The notes under the pieces: generated by a model
The model's database searches: none
What the model was told of the DNA's origin: nothing
Seen by the model: only the letters and a program-made list of their open reading frames with translations
DNA from: Pseudonocardia abyssalis
GTDB lineage: Bacteria; Actinomycetota; Actinomycetes; Mycobacteriales; Pseudonocardiaceae
DNA: 64,000 nucleotides
Reading direction: 5' to 3'
NCBI RefSeq assembly: GCF_019263705.2
Contig: NZ_JADQDK010000001.1
Location: forward strand, 1,054,001-1,118,000
In this document: positions 34,065 to 42,471 of the stretch, one piece after another
Numbering within the stretch: position 1 is the first letter of the stretch
How the letters are laid out: each line of letters starts with the position of its first letter
Translations under genes and position numbers: made by a program

Positions 34065-34144
34065 GAGGCTCTCCCTCGTCACGCCCGTCGGTCACGGGCA
34101 GGTGCGCGGGAGTACCCGGACAGGTGATCCGGCACACGCCGATG

Positions 34145-35035
34145 TCAGCTCGTGACGTCCTTGCGACCGAACCGGTACACCGCGGCCGCGCCGAGGACGA
34201 GCGCCCAGGTCAGCGACGAGAACACCCCGCGCGTCATACCGCCCCAGTCGACGTCGACGGCGAGCAGGTCCGACCACGCCGTCGCGTAGCGGGTGGGCAG
34301 GAAGTCGCGCAGGTCCTCCAGGGCCGTGATCTGATTGAGGATCTGGCTGACGATCGACGCCATCACCGCACCCCCGACGGCCCCGAGCGGCGCGTCGGTC
34401 GACACCGAGAGCAGCAGCGCGAGCGCGGCCACCCAGCTCAGCTGCACCGCCACGTAGAGCGCGCCGACCAGCAGCCGCCCCGCCCCGCCCCAGAACGTCA
34501 GCGACTCGCCCGTCGGGCTCACCAGGTTGCCCGAGCCGTACGCGAGCCCGCCGACGAGCAGCGCCACCAGCGGCAGGGCGAGGATCGCGGCGAGCGACAG
34601 CCCGGCCGCGACGACCGCCTTCTGCCGCAGCAGCCGCGCACGGGGGATCGGGGCGGCCAGCAGGTAACGCAGGCTCGACCACGACGCCTCCGCCGCGACC
34701 GTGTCGCCGAAGAACAGCGCCACGACGACGACCAGCAGGAACGACGCCGACGCGAACTGGGCGAAGACCGCGAAGTTGGCTCCGCTGACCTTCGCGAGGT
34801 CGACGAGGTTGAGCGAGCCCGTCGGCGGGCCGTCCGGGGCCAGCGCGAACGCGATCCAGAGGATCACCGGCAGCAGCGCGATCAGGCCGAACGTGACCTG
34901 CGTGCGGCGGCGCTTGAGCTGGCGCACCAGCTCGACGCGCAGCGGCAGCGTGCGACCCGGCCGGTACTGCGACGCCGGCGGGCCGGCGGCGAGCGCGCCG
35001 ACGGTGCCGGTCACGGTGGAGCGGTCGTCCGTCAC
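34145..35035 (-). CDS. ABC-2 type permease
   Basis: 296 residues with six predicted helices. After a cytoplasmic RVELVRQLKRRRTQVTF come TM1 (FGLIALLPVILWIAFAL), the characteristic long loop, then FLLVVVVALFFGDTVAAEASWSSLRYLLAAPIPRARLLRQK, the ABC-2 gate-loop signature. GTG start overlaps the stop of the fused ATPase gene by four bases, so the two form one exporter. Typical substrates of this class are lipids, antibiotics or polysaccharide. Confidence 0.88.
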   Translation of the reverse strand: MTDDRSTVTGTVGALAAGPPASQYRPGRTLPLRVELVRQLKRRRTQVTFGLIALLPVILWIAFALAPDGPPTGSLNLVDLAKVSGANFAVFAQFASASFLLVVVVALFFGDTVAAEASWSSLRYLLAAPIPRARLLRQKAVVAAGLSLAAILALPLVALLVGGLAYGSGNLVSPTGESLTFWGGAGRLLVGALYVAVQLSWVAALALLLSVSTDAPLGAVGGAVMASIVSQILNQITALEDLRDFLPTRYATAWSDLLAVDVDWGGMTRGVFSSLTWALVLGAAAVYRFGRKDVTS

Positions 35036-37836
35036 GGGCCTGTTCCCTCTCCCACGGTGTCCTCTCCGACGAGCTGCAGGAACGCGTCCTCCAGGCGCCG
35101 CCGCGGCCCGGCCGACGCGACGTCGACCCCGGCCGTGACGAGCGCCCGCACCGCCGACGCGCGCGGGGTGCCGTTGAGCTCGGCGTGCACGGACGCCCCG
35201 TCGACCTCGACGGCGTGGACGCCGTCGAGCCCGGTCAGGACGTCCGCGGCCCGGGCGGGGGCGTCGACGGCGAACGTGGCCGCCCCGCCGCCCGCGATGA
35301 TGTCGTCGACCGAGCCGTCCGCGACGACCTTGCCGTGGTGCATGACGACGACGTGGTCGCAGGTCTGCTCGACCTCGGCCAGCAGGTGGCTCGACACCAG
35401 CACGGTGCGCCCGCCTGCGGCGTAGCGGCGCAGGACCTCGCGCATGGCGTGGATCTGGGGCGGGTCGAGCCCGTTGGTCGGCTCGTCGAGCACGAGGAGC
35501 TCGGGCAGCCCGAGCATGGCCTGCGCGATGGCCAGGCGCTGGCGCATGCCCTGGCTGTAGGCCCCGACGCGGCGCTCCACGCTCGCGCCGAGCCCGGCGA
35601 TCTCCAGGGCCTCGGCCAGGTGCGCCTCGGCCGTCGGGCGGCCGGTGGCGGCCCAGTACAGGCGCAGGTTGTCGGCGCCGGAGAGGTGCGGGAGGAACCC
35701 CGGCCCCTCGACGAACGCCCCGATCCGGGCGAGCACGGGCGCACCCGGCCCGACGGGCTCGCCGAACGCGGTGATCGTGCCTGCGGTCGGGCGGATGAGG
35801 CCCATGAGCATCCGGAGCACGGTGGTCTTGCCCGCGCCGTTGGGTCCGAGCAGGCCGAGCACCTGCCCGCGGTCGACGCGGAAGGACACGCCCTGCACGG
35901 CGGAGAACCCGCCGCGGTAGGTCTTGGCGAGGTCGCGGATCTCCAGCGGCGGCGCGCCGGGGTCCGGCGTCTGCGCGGCGGCCCCGCGGCGACGCACGAG
36001 CGCGGCGGCGGCCCAGGCCAGCAGCGCGACGGCGAGCACGACGCCGATCCCGATGGCCGGGCCGAGCGGCACGGTGCTCGCGGTGACGGCCTCGCCCGGG
36101 ACGACCGGGACGCTCAGGTCGGCCGCCGCGTCGACGGTCCACGCCGCGGGCTCGGTGCCCCCGGCGTACGCCTGGTCGGTGGTGGCGACCGTGACGACGA
36201 GCCGGTTGCCCGCCTCGACCGGCGCGACGACCCCGGGCAGCGTGACGGTGACCGTCGCCGCGGATCCGTCGGCGGGCACCGCCACCCGGACCGGGGCGAC
36301 CGCGGAGCCGAGCAGCGTCCGCGTGCCGTCGGGGGTGACCTCGGAGGTGGAGACGAACAGGATCGCGTCCGCGGGACCGGGCTCCCCGGGTACGCGCGAG
36401 ACCGTCAGGTCGACCCGCGGCGCGCCGGTGACCAGCAGCGGGTCGGCGACCGGGGCCGAGGTGAACTGTGCCGACTGACCGGGCAGCGCGGAGGTGAGCG
36501 AGGAGATCCGCCCGCTCAGGCTGCCGAGGGCGCCCCCGAGGCCGGGCAGGGCGGTGATCGCTGCGGGACTGCCGCCCGCCGGGGTCGCGACGACGGTCGG
36601 CCCGCCGTCCAGCGGCAGCGCGCGGGTGTCGAGGACGCCGGTGCCCGCCAGGCCTGGGTAGTCGGCGGCCACGACCGTGCGCCCGGTCGGGGTACTGCTG
36701 CCGGCCCGGATCCCGCTCTCCACCGCGTAGGGGAAGGCGGTGCCCGGGTCGTCGCCGGTGCCGTCGAGGTAGAAGGAGAACCAGTCGCCGACGGCCGTGC
36801 GCACGCCGTCGTCGGGGGCGCCTCCGTCGTGGCCGCCCGCGTACCAGCGCACCTGCACCGGCGTGCCGGTCGCGGCGATCTGGCGGGCGTTGGCGTCGGC
36901 CTGGTCGAGCCCGAACAGGGTGTCGCGCTCGCCCTGCACCAGCAGGGTCGGCGCGGTGATGCGGTCGGTGACGGTGCGGGGCGACGAGCGCTCCAGCAGC
37001 GCCGCGGTGTCGGGGGACAGGCGCCCGGTCGTCGCGGCGTCGGTGTAGGCGGCGCAGACCTCGGCGGTGAAGCGGCCGCAGACGGGGTCGGCCCCCTCCG
37101 GCACCGCCGCCCCGGCTCCGGTGCCCGCCGCTGCGGCGCCCGTCGCGTCGGAACCGGTGTCGGCGCCAGCGGCTCCCGACCCGAGTCCGGCGGAGAAGAA
37201 CACGCCCGCCCAGCCGCGCTTGAACACCCCGTCGGGGGCGAACGCGCCACGGGCGGCGGTGTCGACGGGCGGGGCGGTCGTGGCGGCGGCGTTGGGGAAC
37301 AGCGCCTGGCCCAGGTCGTTCCAGGTGATCACCGGGGCGATGGCGTCGACGCGCGGGTCGTACCCGGCGAGCAGCAGCGACAGCGCGCCGCCGTAGGAGG
37401 CGCCGGTGACGCCGACGCGGGGGTCGCCCGGCCCGTCCTGGACGACCTCGGGCATCGCGGCGAGCCGGTCGAGCAGCGCGCTCGCGTCGGCGACCTCGGC
37501 GTCGGGGTCGTTCAGCCCGATCTGCCCGGTGCTCGCGCCGAACCCGCGCGCCGACCAGGCCAGCACGACGAAGCCGCGCTCGACCAGCGCGCGGGCGTCG
37601 GCGTCGACCGAGTCCTTGCTCCCGCCGAAGCCGTGCGCGACGAGCACCGCGGGCGCGGGCGTCGTCGCGGGCAGGTACAGCGTGGTGTCCAGGCTCGCGC
37701 CGGGGACCTCGACCCGCCCCTCGGTGACGCCCTCCTGCGGCGTCGACGCGAACGCGGTCGCGGGCAGCGCCGGGAACAGGACGAGCGCGGGGAACAGGAC
37801 GAGCGCGAGCAGCAGCACGCGCGGGAGGCGGGGCAC
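35032..37836 (-). CDS. Secreted alpha/beta hydrolase fused to an ABC transporter ATPase
   Basis: 934 residues in one frame. Residues 1-30 are a signal sequence (VLLLALVLFPALVLFPALPA). Residues 35-600 are an extracellular X-Pro dipeptidyl-peptidase/CocE-like hydrolase: GASYGG nucleophile elbow near 145, acid in QGERDTLFGLDQA, His in GGHDGGAPDDG, then a beta-rich galactose-binding-like domain. A membrane helix (AIGIGVVLAVALLAWAAAALV, about 600-625) leads to a cytoplasmic ABC ATPase with Walker A GPNGAGKTT, signature YSQGMRQRLAIAQAM and Walker B LLVLDEPTNGLDP. The next gene is its ABC-2 permease. This topology would couple an outside hydrolase to an exporter. Confidence 0.88.
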   Translation of the reverse strand: MPRLPRVLLLALVLFPALVLFPALPATAFASTPQEGVTEGRVEVPGASLDTTLYLPATTPAPAVLVAHGFGGSKDSVDADARALVERGFVVLAWSARGFGASTGQIGLNDPDAEVADASALLDRLAAMPEVVQDGPGDPRVGVTGASYGGALSLLLAGYDPRVDAIAPVITWNDLGQALFPNAAATTAPPVDTAARGAFAPDGVFKRGWAGVFFSAGLGSGAAGADTGSDATGAAAAGTGAGAAVPEGADPVCGRFTAEVCAAYTDAATTGRLSPDTAALLERSSPRTVTDRITAPTLLVQGERDTLFGLDQADANARQIAATGTPVQVRWYAGGHDGGAPDDGVRTAVGDWFSFYLDGTGDDPGTAFPYAVESGIRAGSSTPTGRTVVAADYPGLAGTGVLDTRALPLDGGPTVVATPAGGSPAAITALPGLGGALGSLSGRISSLTSALPGQSAQFTSAPVADPLLVTGAPRVDLTVSRVPGEPGPADAILFVSTSEVTPDGTRTLLGSAVAPVRVAVPADGSAATVTVTLPGVVAPVEAGNRLVVTVATTDQAYAGGTEPAAWTVDAAADLSVPVVPGEAVTASTVPLGPAIGIGVVLAVALLAWAAAALVRRRGAAAQTPDPGAPPLEIRDLAKTYRGGFSAVQGVSFRVDRGQVLGLLGPNGAGKTTVLRMLMGLIRPTAGTITAFGEPVGPGAPVLARIGAFVEGPGFLPHLSGADNLRLYWAATGRPTAEAHLAEALEIAGLGASVERRVGAYSQGMRQRLAIAQAMLGLPELLVLDEPTNGLDPPQIHAMREVLRRYAAGGRTVLVSSHLLAEVEQTCDHVVVMHHGKVVADGSVDDIIAGGGAATFAVDAPARAADVLTGLDGVHAVEVDGASVHAELNGTPRASAVRALVTAGVDVASAGPRRRLEDAFLQLVGEDTVGEGTGP

Positions 37837-37897
37837 GGTACGACGCTAGGCGACGGCCGTCGACAGGCCCTCAGCCGGTTCTCAGCGCCCGAGTGGC

Positions 37898-38197
37898 TCA
37901 GGGGTGCGTGACGAGGTCCTCGACGTGCTCGACCGTCGGGGCGCCGTCGAAGAAGGGCCCGACGATCGCGCGCCACTTCGGGAACGCCTCCGACTCGCGG
38001 AAGCCGACGGTGTGCGCCTCGACGCTGTCCCACTCGATGAGCAGCACGAACCGGGTGGGCGTCTCGATGCTGCGGGTGAGCCGGGCGCGGCGGAAGCCGG
38101 GGGTGCCGGCGACGAGCGCGAGGCCCTCACGGACGGCGTCGGCGAACTCCTCCTGCTTGTCGGGGAGGACGGCGAAGTCGGCGATCTCGGTGATCAT
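37898..38197 (-). CDS. Antibiotic biosynthesis monooxygenase (ABM) domain protein
   Basis: 99 residues, a single dimeric alpha-beta-barrel domain: MITEIADFAVLPDKQEEFADAV, then GFRRARLTRSIETPTRFVLLIEWDSVEAH. Such proteins are cofactor-free monooxygenases or haem-degrading-like proteins, often of unknown substrate. It follows the LigD polymerase gene by 19 bases on the same strand, so it is probably in that transcript. Confidence 0.85.
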   Translation of the reverse strand: MITEIADFAVLPDKQEEFADAVREGLALVAGTPGFRRARLTRSIETPTRFVLLIEWDSVEAHTVGFRESEAFPKWRAIVGPFFDGAPTVEHVEDLVTHP

Positions 38198-38216
38198 GCG
38201 GTCATCGTCGCACGGG

Positions 38217-39170
38217 TCACTCCGCGGCCCGGGCCGCCCGCTTGCGCCGTTTCCCCTCGTGCATCGCGACCACGCGGGCGACGGGGATCTCGTGCCCCTG
38301 CTCGACGAGGTCGGCGGGCAGCGCCTGCGGGGCGGGCAGGGCGTCGGCCCACGGGTCGGCGTCGCCGAGGAGCCCGAGCGCGGTGCGGATCGTGAAGTCG
38401 CGGGGGTGGACCTCGGCCAGGTCGTCCCAGGCGACGGGGAACGACACCGGCGCGCCGGGCCGGACCCGCGGGCTGTACGCGGCGACGATCGTGGCGCCGC
38501 CCGCGCGGGTGGAGTCGACGAAGACCTTCCCCTGCCGGTCCTCCTTGATGTACGCGGTGGTCGCGACGGACGGGTCGACCCGCTCGGCGCGGGCGGCGAG
38601 CGCGCGGGTGGCGGCGGCGGTGTCGTCGATCGCCGAGGGCTCCAGCGGCACCACGACGTGCACGCCCTTCGCCCCGCTCGTCTTCACCGCGCCGGCGAGC
38701 CCGGAGTCGGCCAGCGCCTGCCGCACGCACGCGGCGGCCGCCACGACGTGCGCGAAGTCGTCGTCGGCCGGGGGGTCGAGGTCGATGACCAGCTGCCGGG
38801 AGACCGTCTCGCCGTCGCGCAGCAGCGCGGGGTGGTACTCGACCGCGCGCTGGTTGGCGAACCACAGCAGCGTCCGCCGGTCGTCGCACAGGGCGTAGCG
38901 GACGTCGCGCTGGGAGGCGTGCGACCACGCCGTCGTCGAGGCGATCCAGTCCGGCGCGTACGTCGGGAGGTTCTTCTGCATGAACGGCTCCTGCCCCGGC
39001 CGGACGCGCACCACCGACAGTGCCCGCTGCACGAGGCCGGGCAGGATCCGGGCCGAGACGCCGTCGAGGTAGTCGACGAGGTCGCGCTTGGTGGCGTCGG
39101 CTCCGTCGAACAGCGGGCCGTCGAGACTGCTCAGCTCGACGCCCTCACGAGTCTCCTTCGCGGCTGCCAT
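38217..39170 (-). CDS. LigD-type DNA polymerase/primase domain protein (NHEJ)
   Basis: 317-residue stand-alone polymerase of the archaeo-eukaryotic primase superfamily, like the LigD POL domain. The metal motif DLDP is at residues 130-133 (VIDLDPPADDD), the nucleotide-binding segment VKTSGAKGVHVVVPL near 162, and the third acidic motif follows. It would add ribo- or deoxynucleotides at break ends during Ku-dependent joining or gap filling. No ligase or phosphoesterase domain is attached and no ku gene is nearby; M. tuberculosis has similar single-domain Prim-PolC proteins. ATG with GAGGTGG upstream. Confidence 0.9.
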   Translation of the reverse strand: MAAAKETREGVELSSLDGPLFDGADATKRDLVDYLDGVSARILPGLVQRALSVVRVRPGQEPFMQKNLPTYAPDWIASTTAWSHASQRDVRYALCDDRRTLLWFANQRAVEYHPALLRDGETVSRQLVIDLDPPADDDFAHVVAAAACVRQALADSGLAGAVKTSGAKGVHVVVPLEPSAIDDTAAATRALAARAERVDPSVATTAYIKEDRQGKVFVDSTRAGGATIVAAYSPRVRPGAPVSFPVAWDDLAEVHPRDFTIRTALGLLGDADPWADALPAPQALPADLVEQGHEIPVARVVAMHEGKRRKRAARAAE

Positions 39171-39229
39171 CGCGCCACCTCACCACGGACGGCCGGACCT
39201 GACCAGCACCCATGACCCAGGTGCGGGAC

Positions 39230-39351
39230 AACAGCGACTCGGGGGCGGGACAACAGCGACTCGGGGGCGGGAGAACAGCGACTCGGGGGCGGGAGAACAG
39301 CGACTCGCGGACAGGCCCGCGAGTCGCTGTTTCCGCGCCCCCGAGTCGCTG
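39230..39351. repeat. 22-bp-period array: four direct units then two inverted units
   Basis: Units AACAGCGACTCGGGGGCGGG start at 39230, 39252, 39274 and 39296; the last is AACAGCGACTCGCGG. Inverted GAGTCGC copies follow at 39321 and 39343, also 22 apart. The fourth direct unit (39296-39310) pairs perfectly over 15 bases with 39317-39331 (loop ACAGGC), making a strong hairpin 3' of the phosphoesterase gene. Same core heptamer and period as 9841-10219. Confidence 0.88.
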
Positions 39352-39363
39352 CCCGGAGTCCCG

Positions 39364-39867
39364 TCAGAGGTGGTGGAGGGTGACCGGGCCGAGGGTGCCG
39401 TCGTCCACCGAGGCCGTCATCCACGTGTGGGTGGGCCGGCGGCGGCGGTCGGTGGGGGAGCCGGGGTTGAGCAGGCGCAGGCCCGTGACGGTGGTGGAGT
39501 CCCACGGGATGTGGCTGTGGCCGAAGACGAGGACGTCGACGTCGGGGTAGGCCGTGGAGCAGCGCTTCTCGCGGCCCTTCGACGACCCGGTCTCGTGCAC
39601 CACGGCGAACCGGACGCCCGCGAGCTCGACGCGGGCCACCTCGGGCAGCCGCGCGCGCAGCTCGTCGCCGTCGTTGTTGCCGAAGACCCCGACCAGCCGC
39701 ACCGCCCTGGCCTGCAGGGCGTCGAGGGCGGCGACGGAGACCCAGTCGCCTGCGTGGATCACCACGTCGGCCGCGTCGACGGCCTCCCACACCGGCGCGG
39801 GCAGGTCGCGCGCCCTCGCCGGGATGTGGGTGTCGCTCAGGATCAGGATGCGCTCGGGCGGACCCAC
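39364..39867 (-). CDS. Metallophosphoesterase, YfcE/MJ0936 type
   Basis: 167-residue calcineurin-like phosphodiesterase. Metal-binding motifs are in order: ILSDTHIPAR (D-x-H), VIHAGDWVS (GDxV), GVFGNNDGD (GNND), VVHETGS, and FGHSHIP (GHTH-like). It would hydrolyse phosphodiesters or nucleotides in the cytosol. The GTG at 39867 has AGGAGGT six bases upstream; the longer open frame to 40068 lacks coding character. Ends just before the repeat array, whose hairpin may terminate it. Confidence 0.9.
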   Translation of the reverse strand: MGPPERILILSDTHIPARARDLPAPVWEAVDAADVVIHAGDWVSVAALDALQARAVRLVGVFGNNDGDELRARLPEVARVELAGVRFAVVHETGSSKGREKRCSTAYPDVDVLVFGHSHIPWDSTTVTGLRLLNPGSPTDRRRRPTHTWMTASVDDGTLGPVTLHHL

Positions 39868-40024
39868 GACGGACCTCCTCTCGGGGACGGTGCGACCACG
39901 GCCTGCCGCAGGCCCGACCGCGACATTGCTCCGATTGGCGTCGGGCGATGCTGCTTGCGACCATCGGGCAGGCCGACCTGGAGCATTCGAGAACGTTCGG
40001 CTGCAACGAGAAGGAGTGTCACCG
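39868..40024. promoter_or_regulatory. Divergent promoter region, phosphoesterase and antiporter
   Basis: This 157-base gap separates two divergent genes. The right part has a small palindrome GAACGTTC at about 39990-39997 in a locally AT-richer stretch, followed by AAGGAG nine bases before the TTG start of the antiporter. No consensus promoter could be chosen with confidence. Confidence 0.35.
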
Positions 40025-41068
40025 TTGACCTCTGTATTCGTCTTCATCTCCGGCGCCGTGTTGCTCATCTTCAGCGCGGAGAAGCTGATCGGCTACCTCG
40101 TGGGGGCGGCCAGCGGGCTCAAGATGTCCCTTTTCCTGCTGGCCATCGTGTTCACGGGCATCGAGTTCGACGACATCTTCCTCGGGGTCGCGCTGAACAT
40201 GGAGGACCTCAGCGACGTCGCGCTGGGCACCGTCTTCGGCACCGCGATCTCCCTGACCGGGGTCGTGCTCGCGGTCGCCGCGATCCTCACGCCGGTCCGG
40301 GTACAGATCCCGCGGGACTACATCGCCCTCCTGGCCGCCGCGCCACTGGTCATGATCGTCTTCACGCTGACGGCGCCGTTCACCCTCGTCGACGGCGCCG
40401 TGCTGGTCGGCCTGTTCACCCTGTTCGTGGCCTACGTCGCCGTACGGGAGTCCCGCCGGGAGATCCCGGTCTTCCGCCATGCGGAGGTCTACGCGGGAAT
40501 GGGTGAGGCGGACGGCGGCCGGGTGGAGGACACCGACGATGCGCGGGGGCCGTCCTTCGCCGACGAGATGCCGTTCGCCGAGGCCCGGGGGCGTCCCGGC
40601 TGGGCGGGGATCGCACTGGCGCTGCTCGCGCTCGCCGGCCTCATCATCGGCGCCGCGACGACGGGCATCGGGGTCGAGGGGATCCTGGAGAGCTTCGGGA
40701 TCGAGGGCACGCTGTTCGGTGCCACGATCGTCACCGCGGTCCTGACGATCGAGGACCTCTTCCTGACCGTCGAACCCATCCGGAAGGGCGCGCCGGAGAT
40801 CGGGATCGGGAACGTCATCGGGAGCGTCGTCTTCTCGGTCACGGGCAAGCTCGGTGTCATCATCCTCGCGGGAGGCGCGATCGTCGTCGGTCCGGAGGTG
40901 CTCACCTGGCACCTGACCGCGCTCGTCGTGGTGACCGGTCTCGCGGCGTTCTTCCTGTACACCGGCCGGCTGCGGCCGTGGCACGGCTACCTGCTGCTCG
41001 CGCTCTACGTCGCCTACTGGGTCGTCAGCTTCGTCGCGTTCGGGCAGGCCCCGATCGAGATGGACTGA
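40025..41068 (+). CDS. Calcium/cation antiporter-like membrane protein (CaCA superfamily)
   Basis: 347 residues, two homologous halves of five helices around an acidic loop (EVYAGMGEADGGRVEDTDD). The alpha repeats align as FTGIEFDDIFLGVALNME ... LGTVFGTAISLTG and TAVLTIEDLFLTVEPIRKGAPEIGIGNVIGSVVFSVTG. These keep the GN/GS helix break and acidic residues of Na+/Ca2+ exchangers but have EFDD and EDLF in place of the usual GTSxPE. TTG at 40025 follows AAGGAG. It would exchange Ca2+ or another divalent ion for Na+ or H+. Confidence 0.75.
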   Translation: MTSVFVFISGAVLLIFSAEKLIGYLVGAASGLKMSLFLLAIVFTGIEFDDIFLGVALNMEDLSDVALGTVFGTAISLTGVVLAVAAILTPVRVQIPRDYIALLAAAPLVMIVFTLTAPFTLVDGAVLVGLFTLFVAYVAVRESRREIPVFRHAEVYAGMGEADGGRVEDTDDARGPSFADEMPFAEARGRPGWAGIALALLALAGLIIGAATTGIGVEGILESFGIEGTLFGATIVTAVLTIEDLFLTVEPIRKGAPEIGIGNVIGSVVFSVTGKLGVIILAGGAIVVGPEVLTWHLTALVVVTGLAAFFLYTGRLRPWHGYLLLALYVAYWVVSFVAFGQAPIEMD

Positions 41069-41069
41069 C

Positions 41070-42149
41070 TCAGCGGTGCGGACGCGGCACGAGCTCCTCG
41101 TCGTCGCGCCTCGAGGCCGTGTTGGCCGCCTCCACCGCCTCGGTGACGATCGCGTGGTCGGGGGAGAGGTGGCAGACCGGATCGGTCCGGGCGGCGTCGC
41201 CGGTGAGCTGGAACGCCTGGCAGCGGCATCCGCCGAAGTCGAGCTCGCGACGGTCGCAGGTCCGGCAGGGGTCCTGCATCCAGCCGGTGCCGCGGAACGC
41301 GGTGAAGACCGGGGCGCCGTCCCAGATCCGTCCCAGTGGGTCCTCCCGCACGCTGGCCCGGGGCAGCGGGAGGGTCTGCGCGGCCGGGCAGGGCAGCGCG
41401 TCACCGTTGGGGGCCACGGTCAGCTGGCGGGCGGCCCACCCTCCCATGCAGGGCTTGGGGAACTCGCCGTAGTAGTCGGGCAGGACATGCACGATCTCCA
41501 TCCGCCCGGCCAGGCGTGCGCGCGCGGCGCGGACGACGTCCTCGGCCCCCGCGAGCTGCTCCCGGCTCGGCAGCAGCGCCGCGCGGTTGCGCCACGCCCA
41601 GCCGTAGTACTGGGTGTTGGCGAGCTCGACCCGGTCGGCGTCGAGCTCCTCGACCAGGGCGATGATCTCGGCGACCCGGTCGATGTTCTGCCGGTGCAGG
41701 ACCACGTTGACCGTCAGGGGCCAGCCCAGGTCCTTCGCGACCGCGGCGGCCCTGAGCTTGCGCTCGAACGACGGGATGCCGGCGATGCGGTCGGAGGCGG
41801 TGGGCTCGTCGGCCTGCACGCTGATCTGCACGTGATCGAGCCCGGCCTCCTTCAGCTCCTCGGCGCGGCCGGGCGAGAGCCCGATCGCGCTCGTCACCAG
41901 GTTCGTGTACATGCCCAGCCCGGATGCGGTGCGCACCAGGTCGACCAGGTCGCGGCGCAGCAGCGGCTCTCCGCCGGAGAGGTGGCACTGCAGCACGCCC
42001 AGTTCCGCGGCCTCCCCGAACACGCGCTGCCACTCGGCGGTGCTCAGCTCGTCGTCGTAGGCGGCGAGCTCGAGCGGGTTGGAGCAGTACGCACACGCCA
42101 GCGGGCACCGGTAGGTGAGCTCGGCCAGCAGTCCGAAAGGCCTATCCAT
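41070..42149 (-). CDS. pqqE: PQQ biosynthesis radical SAM protein PqqE
   Basis: First chemical step of PQQ synthesis: links Glu and Tyr of PqqA by a C-C bond. 359 residues. Radical SAM motif CPLACAYC near residue 15, GGEP (HLSGGEPLLRR) near 63, and C-terminal SPASM-type cysteines (PCMGGW, CRTCDRRELDFGGCRCQAF) that hold auxiliary clusters. The ATG at 42149 overlaps pqqD by eight bases. Last gene of the pqqABCDE operon; stop is one base from the facing antiporter gene. Confidence 0.95.
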   Translation of the reverse strand: MDRPFGLLAELTYRCPLACAYCSNPLELAAYDDELSTAEWQRVFGEAAELGVLQCHLSGGEPLLRRDLVDLVRTASGLGMYTNLVTSAIGLSPGRAEELKEAGLDHVQISVQADEPTASDRIAGIPSFERKLRAAAVAKDLGWPLTVNVVLHRQNIDRVAEIIALVEELDADRVELANTQYYGWAWRNRAALLPSREQLAGAEDVVRAARARLAGRMEIVHVLPDYYGEFPKPCMGGWAARQLTVAPNGDALPCPAAQTLPLPRASVREDPLGRIWDGAPVFTAFRGTGWMQDPCRTCDRRELDFGGCRCQAFQLTGDAARTDPVCHLSPDHAIVTEAVEAANTASRRDDEELVPRPHR

Positions 42150-42471
42150 CGGCGATCTCCACACATCGTCTGGTGACGAGACGGGCCAGGAAGGCCACGA
42201 CCTCGTCCTGGAGCACCTCGGCGTCGACCACGCGGCCGTACCGTGTCCGCAGTTCCGCGGCGACGTCGGACACGGTCCGCCGCCCGTCGCAGAGCCCGAG
42301 GATGTCGGCACCGGTCGGGTTGAGCACGATCACCGACTCCGGACCCAGCAGCACGTGCCGTTCCCGGGTCGGGTCGAACCGCATCCGGACGTGCCGCGAC
42401 AACGTCGGGCGGCCCGACGGCGCGACGACCGGCGGGACCGCCGGCGCGGTGGTCACGCGGTCATCGGGCAC
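42142..42471 (-). CDS. pqqD: PqqA-binding chaperone PqqD
   Basis: 109 residues, the peptide chaperone (RRE) that presents PqqA to PqqE. Family core: RHVRMRFDPTRERHVLLGPESVIVLNPTGADILGLCDG followed by RTVSDVAAEL and an extended C-terminal helix. GTG at 42471 overlaps pqqC by 11 bases; GTG at 42456 is an alternative. Placed between pqqC and pqqE as in classic operons. Confidence 0.93.
   Translation of the reverse strand: MPDDRVTTAPAVPPVVAPSGRPTLSRHVRMRFDPTRERHVLLGPESVIVLNPTGADILGLCDGRRTVSDVAAELRTRYGRVVDAEVLQDEVVAFLARLVTRRCVEIADG

Noticed and set aside
39990..39997. LexA (SOS) box at the GAACGTTC palindrome
   Set aside because: The actinobacterial box needs TCGAAC-N4-GTTCGA; here the half sites are abutting, so it does not fit.
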